Notes: generated from the sequence alone by a model not told the origin. Shown: positions 9,609 through 18,173, numbered from the stretch's first letter. The stretch: 64,000 bases of DNA from Vibrio rumoiensis (GCF_002218045.2 NZ_AP018686.1:930001-994000), one strand, 5' to 3'. A program made the numbers and translations.

Positions 9609-9876
9609 TTGAACCTCCGATAATAACGCCACCACAATCCACTGCATCGCCTACCCTTGCGGCAGGTTTTCCATCTATCATAACGGTCGAAGAACCGCCT
9701 TTTATCATCCTAGGATGAGGTGGATTTTTCGGTTTATCATGTGGCGCAAGTGGATCGCCTTGTCTTGCAACCGGGATACCATCAATCTTAACCGTTGAAG
9801 AACCAGCTGTAATTGAAGTAGGAGGAAATCCGTCATGGTCAGAGCCTAAATCACCCACTAATGCTGCTTTTGGCAT
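9592..9876 (-). CDS. PAAR-domain T6SS spike tip protein
   Basis: Small protein of 94 aa that should cap the VgrG trimer and sharpen the spike. The ATG at 9876 is used: it has AAGGAAAG upstream and begins MPKAALVGDLGSDHDGFPPT, a standard PAAR start, whereas the longer frame adds 11 unlikely residues. PAAR repeats are visible (TAGSSTVKIDGIPVARQGDP, GGSSTVMIDGKPAARVGDAV and a final IIGGSSVNIG). No C-terminal toxin is attached. It sits between the DUF2931-like gene and the Sel1-repeat gene, all transcribed from hcp. Confidence 0.93.
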   Translation of the reverse strand: MPKAALVGDLGSDHDGFPPTSITAGSSTVKIDGIPVARQGDPLAPHDKPKNPPHPRMIKGGSSTVMIDGKPAARVGDAVDCGGVIIGGSSVNIG

Positions 9877-9899
9877 AAAACTTTCCTTATTTCTGTTTT

Positions 9900-11069
9900 T
9901 TATTGGCACATTTCAGTCAAGTTTTGCTTCAATGTACGAATACCTTCGGGCTTAATTTTTAATTCCTTACTTACCGTTTCAACGGAATAATTGGTTAATC
10001 CCACCAAGCGACTGATCACCCAGATTTGTGAAAGATCATCATTTAAGCCTTTCTGCTTCGCTTCTTGCCACGCTTCTATAATGGCGGCATCTTCATCATT
10101 ACCGGCTTGTATGACTTGTTTTAATAGTTCAGGAGCGTAGTTCCATAAAATGCGTTGCAATTCATATTGGGGTGATGCTCGATCCCACTTCACTCGCGAA
10201 GTGCGCTCTGGTTGTTTATCTTTCCAACAACGATTGGTGATGGGTTTAGGTTTTGGGATAACTGGCTCAGGTTTAGGGTTAATCAAATCACCTTGATCGT
10301 TATAATCATCAAGTGAATAAACGTGAGTAATGTCTTTTCGCCAATAGGTTTTATTAACTTTGTCCCAAGGGATAGGAAATACTTTATGGCCTAGCGTTTC
10401 CGCTTGTTTTTGAGCTCGGACAGCCACTTGTTGGCTACTTGCTAAATCACTCGCTTTAAAACCATTGTAATCTTGCTGCATGATTTTAAACGGGGCAAGC
10501 TCTCCTACGTAGATATATTCTAAACATCCAGATAACCACACTTTAACATGACCATTAGGTAACATCCCTAATGAAAAATCATTGATATAGCAAGGAATAT
10601 CACTTCCTGCATATCGATAAGATTTTTTTTTCATCATCAAAGCTTTGACCTTGTTTGATAAATCAAACTTGGTGACATAAAACTTTAAGTCGTGCATCGA
10701 GGTCCAATACACATAGATTGAATCCGGCAAATGATTAGTTCCCCCTATTTGATATGGAAAGTCAATTGCTATTGGGTTTAAGGCAATACCAAAACCATCG
10801 TAATCAGAGAGCAATCCTTGGATATTAGCTAAAGATATCCTACGCAAAACGGCTGTATGATTAAACAAGAGGCTTGTCCAATCTTCTTCCTCATTCACGC
10901 CATACGCTTTACTGACATAAATGGGATAAAAGCTGGGCGCGGTTACACCAATACGCCATTTAGGCTTATCTTGGGGAACTTCTGGCACCTTAGTGAATGC
11001 GACACAAGGCAATGAGACTAAGGTTAATAACAGTAATGCTCGTTTACACTGTCGGATCATATTGTTCAC
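9900..11069 (-). CDS. Exported DUF2931-like protein, candidate immunity or accessory protein of the T6SS lipase
   Basis: About 390 aa from a GTG at 11069 that follows AAGGAG by 9 bases; an ATG three codons later (11060) is the alternative. The signal peptide reads MIRQCKRALLLLTLVSLPCVAF. The N-terminal ~230 residues (KWRIGVTAPSFYPIYV, SIYVYWTSMHDLKFY) resemble DUF2931, a family often found beside DUF2235 lipase effectors. A proline-lysine linker (NPKPEPVIPKPKP) leads to a helical C-terminal part of about 100 residues that I do not recognise. The gene overlaps the effector by 26 bases, so both are probably translated together, as expected of an effector and immunity pair. Function is inferred. 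Confidence 0.78.
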   Translation of the reverse strand: MNNMIRQCKRALLLLTLVSLPCVAFTKVPEVPQDKPKWRIGVTAPSFYPIYVSKAYGVNEEEDWTSLLFNHTAVLRRISLANIQGLLSDYDGFGIALNPIAIDFPYQIGGTNHLPDSIYVYWTSMHDLKFYVTKFDLSNKVKALMMKKKSYRYAGSDIPCYINDFSLGMLPNGHVKVWLSGCLEYIYVGELAPFKIMQQDYNGFKASDLASSQQVAVRAQKQAETLGHKVFPIPWDKVNKTYWRKDITHVYSLDDYNDQGDLINPKPEPVIPKPKPITNRCWKDKQPERTSRVKWDRASPQYELQRILWNYAPELLKQVIQAGNDEDAAIIEAWQEAKQKGLNDDLSQIWVISRLVGLTNYSVETVSKELKIKPEGIRTLKQNLTEMCQ

Positions 11070-13278
11070 GATCAAACGCTCCTTGCGAATTAATATTAGG
11101 GTGATTGGCAATACCGTCATCTGATGAGTGATGAATCAGGTTATATCGCATAAAAGCATCTAAAAACTTGCTCGAAGACAAGTAAGTCGTTAGCTCTGCA
11201 ATGTTGCCTTTTTTGCTCATTTGCAATACGGCATCACACAATTTTCCAAAAGTCATTGCTGGCGAACTATCATTACCACTAATTAACTCAGGAACAATAA
11301 AGCTACTTTCTTTTTCGTTATTCCATACTACTTTATTATTTTTAAGTGAGACCTCACTCAGTGGCACTTGCATTGATTCTGCCAATCCATACATAACCCG
11401 TAAGTACAGACGAGATAAATCACCTTGCACTAACCTTTGCAAAACCAATTCTCCTGTGGTCTGATACCGATTACCTTTGCCGACTCGAGACCTAGTTGTT
11501 TTAACCGAGATGATATAGTCGTCTGCATTCCAGCCTTGTTTGACTTCTTGCCCCAGCACTTGTTGCAACGCTTGCTCAATCCTCTGTTTTGCTCTGTCAT
11601 TTTCAGACCAATCATGAGTTCGTGTAATGCGCTTGATACGTTTACGTTCAATCAAAGGTAATAAATATTCCTTTTGATCAAACGCGTATTGCGAGTAATA
11701 ACCGCCACCCACATCGGAATGGGCGCCATACACTATAATTTCATGAAAATTATCGGCGGAATTAAGCTTATTCGAACTAAAATTATAGCGGTATTCGGTT
11801 TTTGGAGAGGCGGTTAAATGCACAGCGTGGCGCACTCGCTTCGGGTCGAGCCATAAACGGATATTACCGTTGTCTTGATTGTGTGGGGTAAAGTCTAATT
11901 CACTGAAATCGGCGATCGCTGCTACCGTATCAAACAGCCCCGCAAAGGTGACCTCGCAATGCTCATTGCTTGCCCAATCAAAGCCCGCTTGTAACGCTAA
12001 CTCATTTTGCTGACAAGCGGCAACAAATTGAGGCACAAATTCGCCTTGTTCTCCATCAAGTGTCACATTAATAAAATGACGAGCAGCGGCGGCTCCTCGG
12101 CTAAAACCAAACACATCCAATTCAACCTTACCGATGCCATCCATAGGAATAGATATTAGATTCCTCATTGAAGTAGCAATTGAATCAAAATGTTCGCTTA
12201 AGTTTTGAATACTTGTTGTTACCTTCGCTTCCACACCGTATTCGCCTAGCCCTAAGGCTTGACCTTTTAGCGATTCATCCGCTTTGGCTATCTCGGTGCT
12301 GTTACCTGTACCAATGCCTGTGATGTATTCCGGATGATAAAATACTGTTTTATCTGAATTAAACTCATCACGCATATACCGCTCATACAGTTTTTGAATA
12401 TTGGTCAATTCATTGGCGGCGCTACTTTCGACTTTTTGATCATCTTGCCAAAACCAATAAAAGTCTTCTTGATTGGGGTAACTATAGCTACTTGATTGCC
12501 ATTCTTTTACTGGCTTATTACCTTCTGAATTAAGTAATTGCTGCCATTTTGAATAATAACCTTCCAGTTGTTGCTTACCCCATTGTGCGCTGTAAGTATT
12601 GTTAGCTGTGCCATCAAAAAACAAACCAAAACGCAGTGTAATATAATTAAAGCCATGCACTCTTAATAAATAACTTTGATCAACTATTAAGCTTTCTGTA
12701 TCAGCTTTTTTCGCTTGATGACGATCCGACAAATCTTGGGCTTGTTCTGCCGTCAGAAAATCCCCGCTGGTAACATTAATTAATTTTCTTGGTTTCTGCT
12801 GATATCCCACCGGATTGTTTGCTAACCAATCTTGAATAGGGTCCGTTTCTGCATTGCTATTTAAGATAATTTCATCGCCCACAACGATAAGATCTGGGTT
12901 GGATTGGTATTGCGGATTTAGTGTTAACAAGGCATCTAAAGTCATACCATATTGAGAGGCGATTTTTGACAACGAATCCCCACTTTGCACAGTGTAAGAC
13001 GTGCTATCGCTTGCCTTCATAACAAACGGAGTACGCTGTTGAGATTCCCGTAGCCAAGTATCTGCCTCAAGCTCGATATTAAAACGGCCAGCACTTAAAC
13101 CGGTGATAAAAACGCTCGAACCATTTAAAGTAATCGGGTGTTGAGTTCCTTCAGAGTCAATCAAATGGCCGGAAACATTATTGAAAGGCTGATTGTGTTC
13201 ATCAACAATATAGAGCTCTGCCCAATGTGTCCTTTTTTCACAAGCAACACAATGTGAGTTAACTTCTAGCATTCCCAT
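11044..13278 (-). CDS. T6SS effector: LysM domain plus DUF2235 alpha/beta-hydrolase (Tle1-type lipase)
   Basis: 744 aa. Residues 1-90 hold a CVAC pair and a beta-rich segment; residues 95-139 form a LysM peptidoglycan-binding domain (YTVQSGDSLSKIASQYGMTL). From about 205 onward comes DUF2235, the Tle1 phospholipase family: GLFFDGTANN at 219, nucleophile elbow GFSRG at 391-395 (Ser393), FDTVAAI with Asp450, and GAHSDVGGGY with His520. The likely action is membrane lipid hydrolysis in a target cell after delivery by VgrG. The start ATG at 13278 overlaps the DUF4123 stop by 13 bases. Catalytic motifs look intact; substrate specificity is unknown. Confidence 0.9.
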   Translation of the reverse strand: MGMLEVNSHCVACEKRTHWAELYIVDEHNQPFNNVSGHLIDSEGTQHPITLNGSSVFITGLSAGRFNIELEADTWLRESQQRTPFVMKASDSTSYTVQSGDSLSKIASQYGMTLDALLTLNPQYQSNPDLIVVGDEIILNSNAETDPIQDWLANNPVGYQQKPRKLINVTSGDFLTAEQAQDLSDRHQAKKADTESLIVDQSYLLRVHGFNYITLRFGLFFDGTANNTYSAQWGKQQLEGYYSKWQQLLNSEGNKPVKEWQSSSYSYPNQEDFYWFWQDDQKVESSAANELTNIQKLYERYMRDEFNSDKTVFYHPEYITGIGTGNSTEIAKADESLKGQALGLGEYGVEAKVTTSIQNLSEHFDSIATSMRNLISIPMDGIGKVELDVFGFSRGAAAARHFINVTLDGEQGEFVPQFVAACQQNELALQAGFDWASNEHCEVTFAGLFDTVAAIADFSELDFTPHNQDNGNIRLWLDPKRVRHAVHLTASPKTEYRYNFSSNKLNSADNFHEIIVYGAHSDVGGGYYSQYAFDQKEYLLPLIERKRIKRITRTHDWSENDRAKQRIEQALQQVLGQEVKQGWNADDYIISVKTTRSRVGKGNRYQTTGELVLQRLVQGDLSRLYLRVMYGLAESMQVPLSEVSLKNNKVVWNNEKESSFIVPELISGNDSSPAMTFGKLCDAVLQMSKKGNIAELTTYLSSSKFLDAFMRYNLIHHSSDDGIANHPNINSQGAFDREQYDPTV

Positions 13279-14063
13279 AACGCCATTTCCTTTTCTATTT
13301 CTTTTAGTAATTGCACATCATTGTCATCAAGAAAAAGAGCTTGAGAGAGTTCCCAATAATCCACACCCGTTTGCTGAGCAAATGCCACGAGCACCGCTTG
13401 CTCTGCTTTATCGACTGACGCTCCATTATCAATGGCCTGTTGCAATATTTTTTGCAATGTTAAAGAAGGAGATTCAAATTGATTTATCTGTTCAGGCATT
13501 CGTTCCCATAAACGACGTTCAATCGCTCTCGCATGGGCCTCAACCTTATATAAAGGCTCTAAATGATGCGGCTTTATTTTCCACCATGTTGCTTTAATCA
13601 GTTGAAACGGTAGTTGGCTATGATTGCGATAAATTTTCAACTCTTGTTCTTGCATAATGGCAATGTGTTGACCATTACCTAAAAAAGCGTTGATTTCATC
13701 TTGAGTGAATGTTGCAAACATCGGCGCTAAAACATTAGGATCATAAAATCGAAACAGGACCTCTTCACCATCGAGAGCGGCATAAAGCATGCTTCTTAAA
13801 TGCTTGATAACATCCCAAATATCGCTATCGCTAACGAACACGATTCCGTTATCAAAGGTCTCTTGAGCCACATGATTCAACGACTCTTGTGCCGGAATCA
13901 GCCAAGGTGAAAATGGCATCACCTCTTTAAATTGTTCACCGTGGAACAAAGGGATGACATCATTAAATCCTAACTGATGATTCTCTTTGATCGCCTGTTG
14001 ATGCACATCGGCACTGGCTAACCAATAGGCCTGCTTTTGCTTAAAAAACCAAGAGGCTAGCAT
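13266..14063 (-). CDS. DUF4123 T6SS effector adaptor/chaperone (Tap/TEC type)
   Basis: 265 aa cytoplasmic protein of the family that loads cargo effectors onto VgrG. The DUF4123 region is visible at about residues 15-140 (YWLASADVHQQAIKE, FSPWLIPAQESLNHVA, HLRSMLYAALDGEEVLFRFYDPNVL), followed by a helical C-terminal part. Its ATG overlaps the VgrG stop by one base (TAATG), and its end overlaps the effector start, which places it exactly between carrier and cargo as in known vgrG-tap-effector modules. Confidence 0.9.
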   Translation of the reverse strand: MLASWFFKQKQAYWLASADVHQQAIKENHQLGFNDVIPLFHGEQFKEVMPFSPWLIPAQESLNHVAQETFDNGIVFVSDSDIWDVIKHLRSMLYAALDGEEVLFRFYDPNVLAPMFATFTQDEINAFLGNGQHIAIMQEQELKIYRNHSQLPFQLIKATWWKIKPHHLEPLYKVEAHARAIERRLWERMPEQINQFESPSLTLQKILQQAIDNGASVDKAEQAVLVAFAQQTGVDYWELSQALFLDDNDVQLLKEIEKEMALWEC

Positions 14064-16114
14064 TAGTTATTACCTTCCAACGGACACGGTTTAACAGCAG
14101 TGACATTAGCCAGTTCAGCTGTTTTTAACGATTGCAGTGAAACTGGTGGCGGCGCTTGTCGTGGAGCAACCGGTTCTACTCCTTTCGGTAACATTGGTGC
14201 GGAAGCGCTGTATGTTGATGCGGAGCCGGCACTACCACCTGAGTTTAGATTGACTCCCGGCCCGACGAGGTGAACACCGGCAGCATCAACTTTAACAAAA
14301 CTGCCTCCGACTTTAAAGGTCACTTCCGAGCCAGCTTCAACCACCAGTTTGCCCCCACTGGTTAAGCTGATTTCTTTACCTGCTTCCATCACGTGAGTTG
14401 AACCTATTTTTTGCTGTATAGAGCCACTCACCTCTTGTGATGAATTCCCTTTCACTTGGATCGCGCTTTCACCTTCAACCGTTAAATTGTGGTTGTTTTT
14501 GATTTGGGTGAATTGGTCATTTTCAACCGTTAAATGCTGGTCGTGGTTGATGTCGGTAATCGCATCGTTTTGCACTTCCGCTTTAAAATCTTTTTGGGCG
14601 TGTAGATACACTTGCTCGCGATCTGCCTGATCTTCAAAGCTGATTTCATTAAAGCCTTCACCTTGATGAGTTTCACTGCGCCACACCGTTTTGGTTTTGT
14701 TATCTGGCAAGGTGTATGGCGGTATATTTTGCGCGTTAAAAGCACGTCCGGTGACGATAGGCTGGTCTGGGTCGCCATTTAAAAATGAGACAATCACTTC
14801 ATGACCAATGCGCGGAATAGCAATCATGCCATATTGACTGCCCGCCCAACCTTGAGAGACTTGTACCCAGCAAGAGCTGTGTTCATCGCCATTAGAATAT
14901 CTATCCCACGGAAAATGCAGCCTGACACGGCCATATTCATCACAGAAGATTTCTTCACCGTCTGGGCCAACCACATAAGCGGTCATCGGGCCGTCGACTT
15001 GTGGTTTGGTCATCTGCGGCATGCGCCAAGTTTTATCGGCTGGGATGGCTTCAAATTGGTTGGCGTAAGTCGTAGGTTTACTGCCTGCGGACTCTTCGAG
15101 CGCTTGCGGTTGGTCACCTTGATGCGTGCTGGCAATAATTAGCCATGATTGATTAAAGCTATCGTCGCTATGCTCTTGCATATCAAACTTCGCGCCCGTT
15201 TGTAGCTGTGGCTCATTACTGGTGCCTTTGGCGGTGTGAGCTTCGCGACGCAAACTGTCTAAACGTAGTTGATTGAACGCTTTGCCTGTCGCATCCTCTT
15301 TAAAGCGCCCTGGGAAATCAAAGTGCTGATAAGTATCACGTTGATAATCCATGTCACTGCCCACCGCTTGCTGGGCAAAAGTGTACTGCGGCTTTTTGAA
15401 GCTGCTGTCACCGCTGTGCGCTTCACTGACTTCAAACTGGGTGGTTTTGGTGAAAGTGTTGATGTACGGCGTTGAGCTAATGCCACTCGCCATTGCGTTG
15501 TAAGGAATGGGCGCATCGAGTGAGCTAATCAATTGACTATCATCGGTAAACAATACGGTGTGTTTGCCTTTTGATTGCTCAATGTGATAGACCATGCCTT
15601 CTTCGGCGGCGAGACGATTAATAAACTCAAGGTCAGTTTCACGATATTGCATGCAAAACTCACGCAGCTTAGGCGTGCGGGTTAAAGCAAAAGCAAAATC
15701 TTGAATGTCCATTTCTTTCAACAAGGTGGCAATGATGTCGGGGGCCGAAATGGATTGGAAAATACGGCTGTTATGACGCAGTGATAAACGTTCGATTTCA
15801 GGGACTAGAGTCAAGGAATAAAAGGTATGGTGATGGCCGGTTTCACCAACCGAAAAAGCGCGCACAATCCCATTGATGCGTTGCACCACTTCGCCATCGC
15901 GATGCATAACAAGTTCGGCGTTTTTATCCACCACATCCAATGCAGTAATATCTGGGCGGCGGCTGGCAAGTTGAAGGCGATAGTGAAAGCCGTGGCACCA
16001 CGAGCCATCGGCTTGTTGCACCGATGAAAAGTTATCTTGCCCTTGATAGCTTGTTACTACTAAAGATTCGTCACTGATACCATCGACGTGAATAGTAAAT
16101 TGTAGCGCTGCCAT
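14063..16114 (-). CDS. vgrG: T6SS spike protein VgrG
   Basis: 683 aa. The gp27-like region covers about residues 1-370 (GDSSFKKPQYTF and RDTELEFINRLAAEEG-type sequence near YRETDLEFINRLAAEEGMVY), the gp5 OB-fold lies around 380-470 (EIFCDEYGRVRLHFPWDR, ISFEDQADREQVYLHAQKDF), and a repetitive beta-helix needle follows (NDQFTQIKNNHNLTVEGESA). After the needle comes a low-complexity tail of about 60 residues rich in Pro, Ala and Ser (SAGSASTYSASAPMLPKG) that carries no recognisable toxin and may bind the adaptor or effector. It lies about 150 bases downstream of hcp. Confidence 0.95.
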   Translation of the reverse strand: MAALQFTIHVDGISDESLVVTSYQGQDNFSSVQQADGSWCHGFHYRLQLASRRPDITALDVVDKNAELVMHRDGEVVQRINGIVRAFSVGETGHHHTFYSLTLVPEIERLSLRHNSRIFQSISAPDIIATLLKEMDIQDFAFALTRTPKLREFCMQYRETDLEFINRLAAEEGMVYHIEQSKGKHTVLFTDDSQLISSLDAPIPYNAMASGISSTPYINTFTKTTQFEVSEAHSGDSSFKKPQYTFAQQAVGSDMDYQRDTYQHFDFPGRFKEDATGKAFNQLRLDSLRREAHTAKGTSNEPQLQTGAKFDMQEHSDDSFNQSWLIIASTHQGDQPQALEESAGSKPTTYANQFEAIPADKTWRMPQMTKPQVDGPMTAYVVGPDGEEIFCDEYGRVRLHFPWDRYSNGDEHSSCWVQVSQGWAGSQYGMIAIPRIGHEVIVSFLNGDPDQPIVTGRAFNAQNIPPYTLPDNKTKTVWRSETHQGEGFNEISFEDQADREQVYLHAQKDFKAEVQNDAITDINHDQHLTVENDQFTQIKNNHNLTVEGESAIQVKGNSSQEVSGSIQQKIGSTHVMEAGKEISLTSGGKLVVEAGSEVTFKVGGSFVKVDAAGVHLVGPGVNLNSGGSAGSASTYSASAPMLPKGVEPVAPRQAPPPVSLQSLKTAELANVTAVKPCPLEGNN

Positions 16115-16264
16115 GCCCTATCCTTTTATTATTTAACGCTTTACCTGTTTGCTTTTTACGCGAGTGAGCAGTCCAATCACACCCAAAGCAAACAGGTAAA
16201 TATTGAGACTAAAATAACCAGAAAAAGCTTGGCAGAAATCCGCCAAGCTCGATTATCCAAACAA

Positions 16265-16783
16265 TTACGCTTCGATAGGTTTACGCCAGTCATCACCACC
16301 TGAGGTACCGGCATTGTTGTGGTCCCAAGTGATTTTGCGGTAAGACATCGCTACCGTGATGTTTTGTGTAAAGTCTTTCATTGATGGGTCTTGGCAATGT
16401 GGCATTTCACATTGGATATCAATGATGGTCGCGCCTTCTAATTTCGTAGTGAAGAAGTTTTCTTGCTTACCTTCAATTGAAGTGCGGTACCATTTCAATT
16501 CAACTTCATCCAGTTTTTCACCAGAAGTCAGTGAGTTGTACATCAGTGGTACCGCTTTATTCAGCGCTACGGTGAATTTGAATGGTTTGTGAACACGTTG
16601 ACCTGAAGGTTGGCCTGATTGCGGGTCAGTTGGAATGGTGACGGTGTGGTCAACATGTTGAACCAGCATTTGGTCTTCATGGCCTTCAACGTAAGAGTCA
16701 CCGATAGAATCCGCAGTACATGCGCCTGCAGTGATGTTGCCTTGAGTCGCGCCTTTGATAGATAAGTAACATGGAGTTGGCAT
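16265..16783 (-). CDS. hcp: Hcp, T6SS tail-tube protein
   Basis: 172 aa from the ATG at 16783, the same length as V. cholerae Hcp and close to it throughout (MPTPCYLSIKGATQGNITAG, QSGQPSGQRVHKPFKFTVAL, CQMPHCQDP-type ECEMPHCQDPSMKDFTQ region). The longer frame to 16849 adds 22 residues with no ribosome binding site; AAGGA precedes the chosen start. Hexameric rings of this protein stack into the secreted tube. It is the first gene of the island and lies behind a sigma-54 promoter. Confidence 0.96.
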   Translation of the reverse strand: MPTPCYLSIKGATQGNITAGACTADSIGDSYVEGHEDQMLVQHVDHTVTIPTDPQSGQPSGQRVHKPFKFTVALNKAVPLMYNSLTSGEKLDEVELKWYRTSIEGKQENFFTTKLEGATIIDIQCEMPHCQDPSMKDFTQNITVAMSYRKITWDHNNAGTSGGDDWRKPIEA

Positions 16784-16844
16784 TGTATTGTCCTTATGAG
16801 ATTGAGTTAAATGATGAAGGTCATCCTTCACACCCACCCTACCT

Positions 16845-16860
16845 AGCAACTTTTATGCCA
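16845..16860 (-). promoter_or_regulatory. Sigma-54 (-24/-12) promoter of hcp
   Basis: On the minus strand TGGCATAAAAGTTGCT matches the RpoN consensus TGGCACR-N4-TTGCW; GG and GC are separated by the required 10 bases. Transcription would begin near 16834, giving a leader of about 50 bases before hcp. Vibrio hcp operons are known to use RpoN with VasH. Confidence 0.85.
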
Positions 16861-16911
16861 AACAAAAAACACATATAATTCAATGTATTAAAAATTTAAA
16901 AATGAAATAAC

Positions 16912-16951
16912 CAGGCAAAAAGTTGCCTACTATTCAGCAACTTTTTGCCTG
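16912..16951. promoter_or_regulatory. Perfect 15-bp inverted repeat, candidate enhancer site for the sigma-54 activator
   Basis: CAGGCAAAAAGTTGC (16912-16926) and its exact reverse complement (16937-16951) flank a 10-base spacer. The centre lies about 97 bases upstream of the predicted hcp start point, where enhancer-binding activators usually sit. There is no T tract and no gene end nearby, so a terminator is unlikely. Binding by VasH is inference. Confidence 0.6.
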
Positions 16952-17077
16952 ATTTATGTTTTTCTCACCCCACCGATTAGCGCTATTGTTCATTCATATC
17001 CTTCCAACATATCCTTCCAATATTTCACCGTGTGTCTATTTGCTAAATGCATGGACTATTTTGCTACAAATTTTCTA

Positions 17078-17093
17078 CGTGACTTGCCTCACT
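17078..17093 (+). promoter_or_regulatory. CRP-binding site candidate upstream of araF
   Basis: CGTGACTTGCCTCACT fits TGTGA-N6-TCACA with both GTGA and TCAC cores intact. It is centred about 83 bases before the araF start codon, a sensible place for cAMP-CRP activation of a sugar importer. Confidence 0.5.
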
Positions 17094-17168
17094 TCATAAC
17101 ATATCCATAAACCCTATGATTCTCCGTGCTGTACCTACATAAAAAAATAATCATGCAAGGGAATTAAC

Positions 17169-18173
17169 ATGAAACTAAAAAAACTACTCTCCACCTGCTT
17201 ATTTGCGAGCGCCGCTCTACTTAGTGTCAATGCGAATGCTTTCTGGGGAAGTGACGATGATGACACATTGAAGCTTGGCTACTTAGTGAAACAACCTGAA
17301 GAACCTTGGTTCCAAACGGAATGGGCCTTTGCAGATAAAGCAGCGAAAGAATACAACTTCGAATTAATCAAAATGGCGGTGCCAGATGGAGAAAAGACAC
17401 TAAATGCCATTGATACACTGGCGGCAAGTGGCGCAAAAGGTTTCGTAATTTGCACACCCGATCCAAAACTTGGCTCTGCGATCATGGCTAAGGCCAAAAG
17501 TTACGGCCTGAAAGTCGTTACCGTTGATGACCAATTCTTAAACGCCAAAGGCCAACCAATGACGGATGTACCTCTAGTCATGATGGCGGCATCGCAAATT
17601 GGTCAACGCCAAGGTAATGAGCTTTATAAAGAAATGCAAAAACGTGGCTGGAATGTTGCAAACACAGCGGTTATGGCCATCACAGCGGATGAGCTAGATA
17701 CCGCACGACGTCGTGTACATGGCGCAATGGACGCATTAAAAGCTGACGGTTTCCCTGAAGCTCAAATCTACACCGTTCCAACCAAAAGCAATGATATTCC
17801 AGGCGCACTTGATGCCGCAAACTCACTATTAGTTCAGTACCCAGATGTGAAAAACTGGTTAGTGGTTGGCATGAACGACAACACCGTATTAGGTGGTGTA
17901 CGTGCAACTGAAGGCCAAGGCTTTACCGCTGATAACGTGATCGGTATTGGTATCAATGGTGTTGATGCAGTTAACGAGCTCGCAAAAAGCAAACCAACTG
18001 GCTTCTACGGCTCACTACTTCCTAGCCCAGATGTCCACGGCTTCAAGTCAACTGAAATGCTGTACGAATGGGTCGCAAAAGACGTAGAACCACAAAAATT
18101 TGTTGAGGTCACTGACGCCGTATTAATCACTCGCGATAACTTCAAAGAAGAATTGAAGAAAAAAGGTCTGTAA
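17169..18173 (+). CDS. araF: L-arabinose-binding periplasmic protein
   Basis: 334 aa with signal peptide (MKLKKLLSTCLFASAALLSVNANA is the first 24 residues). The mature part follows E. coli AraF closely: LGYLVKQPEEPWFQTEW, AVPDGEKTLNAIDTLAASG, AITADELDTARRRVHG, VGMNDNTVLGGVRATEGQGF, GSLLPSPDVHG. It captures L-arabinose in the periplasm for AraGH. It is the first gene of araFGH and is separated from araG by a stem-loop that could set its excess over the membrane components. Confidence 0.96.
   Translation: MKLKKLLSTCLFASAALLSVNANAFWGSDDDDTLKLGYLVKQPEEPWFQTEWAFADKAAKEYNFELIKMAVPDGEKTLNAIDTLAASGAKGFVICTPDPKLGSAIMAKAKSYGLKVVTVDDQFLNAKGQPMTDVPLVMMAASQIGQRQGNELYKEMQKRGWNVANTAVMAITADELDTARRRVHGAMDALKADGFPEAQIYTVPTKSNDIPGALDAANSLLVQYPDVKNWLVVGMNDNTVLGGVRATEGQGFTADNVIGIGINGVDAVNELAKSKPTGFYGSLLPSPDVHGFKSTEMLYEWVAKDVEPQKFVEVTDAVLITRDNFKEELKKKGL

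Larger units (their letters stand above)
16784..17168. other. Divergent hcp/araF regulatory region
   Basis: This stretch holds the sigma-54 hcp promoter, the 15-bp palindrome and, on the araF side, a CRP-like site. No gene was seen in it. Confidence 0.7.

Noticed and set aside
9609..9647. Longer start for the Sel1-repeat gene
   Set aside because: It lacks a ribosome binding site and would bury the signal peptide; the GTG at 9608 fits better.
14530..16027. Several open frames antisense to or overlapping vgrG
   Set aside because: They are products of the codon bias of vgrG; none has a sensible start or domain.
16912..16951. Palindrome as a terminator
   Set aside because: No gene ends nearby and there is no T tract on either side.
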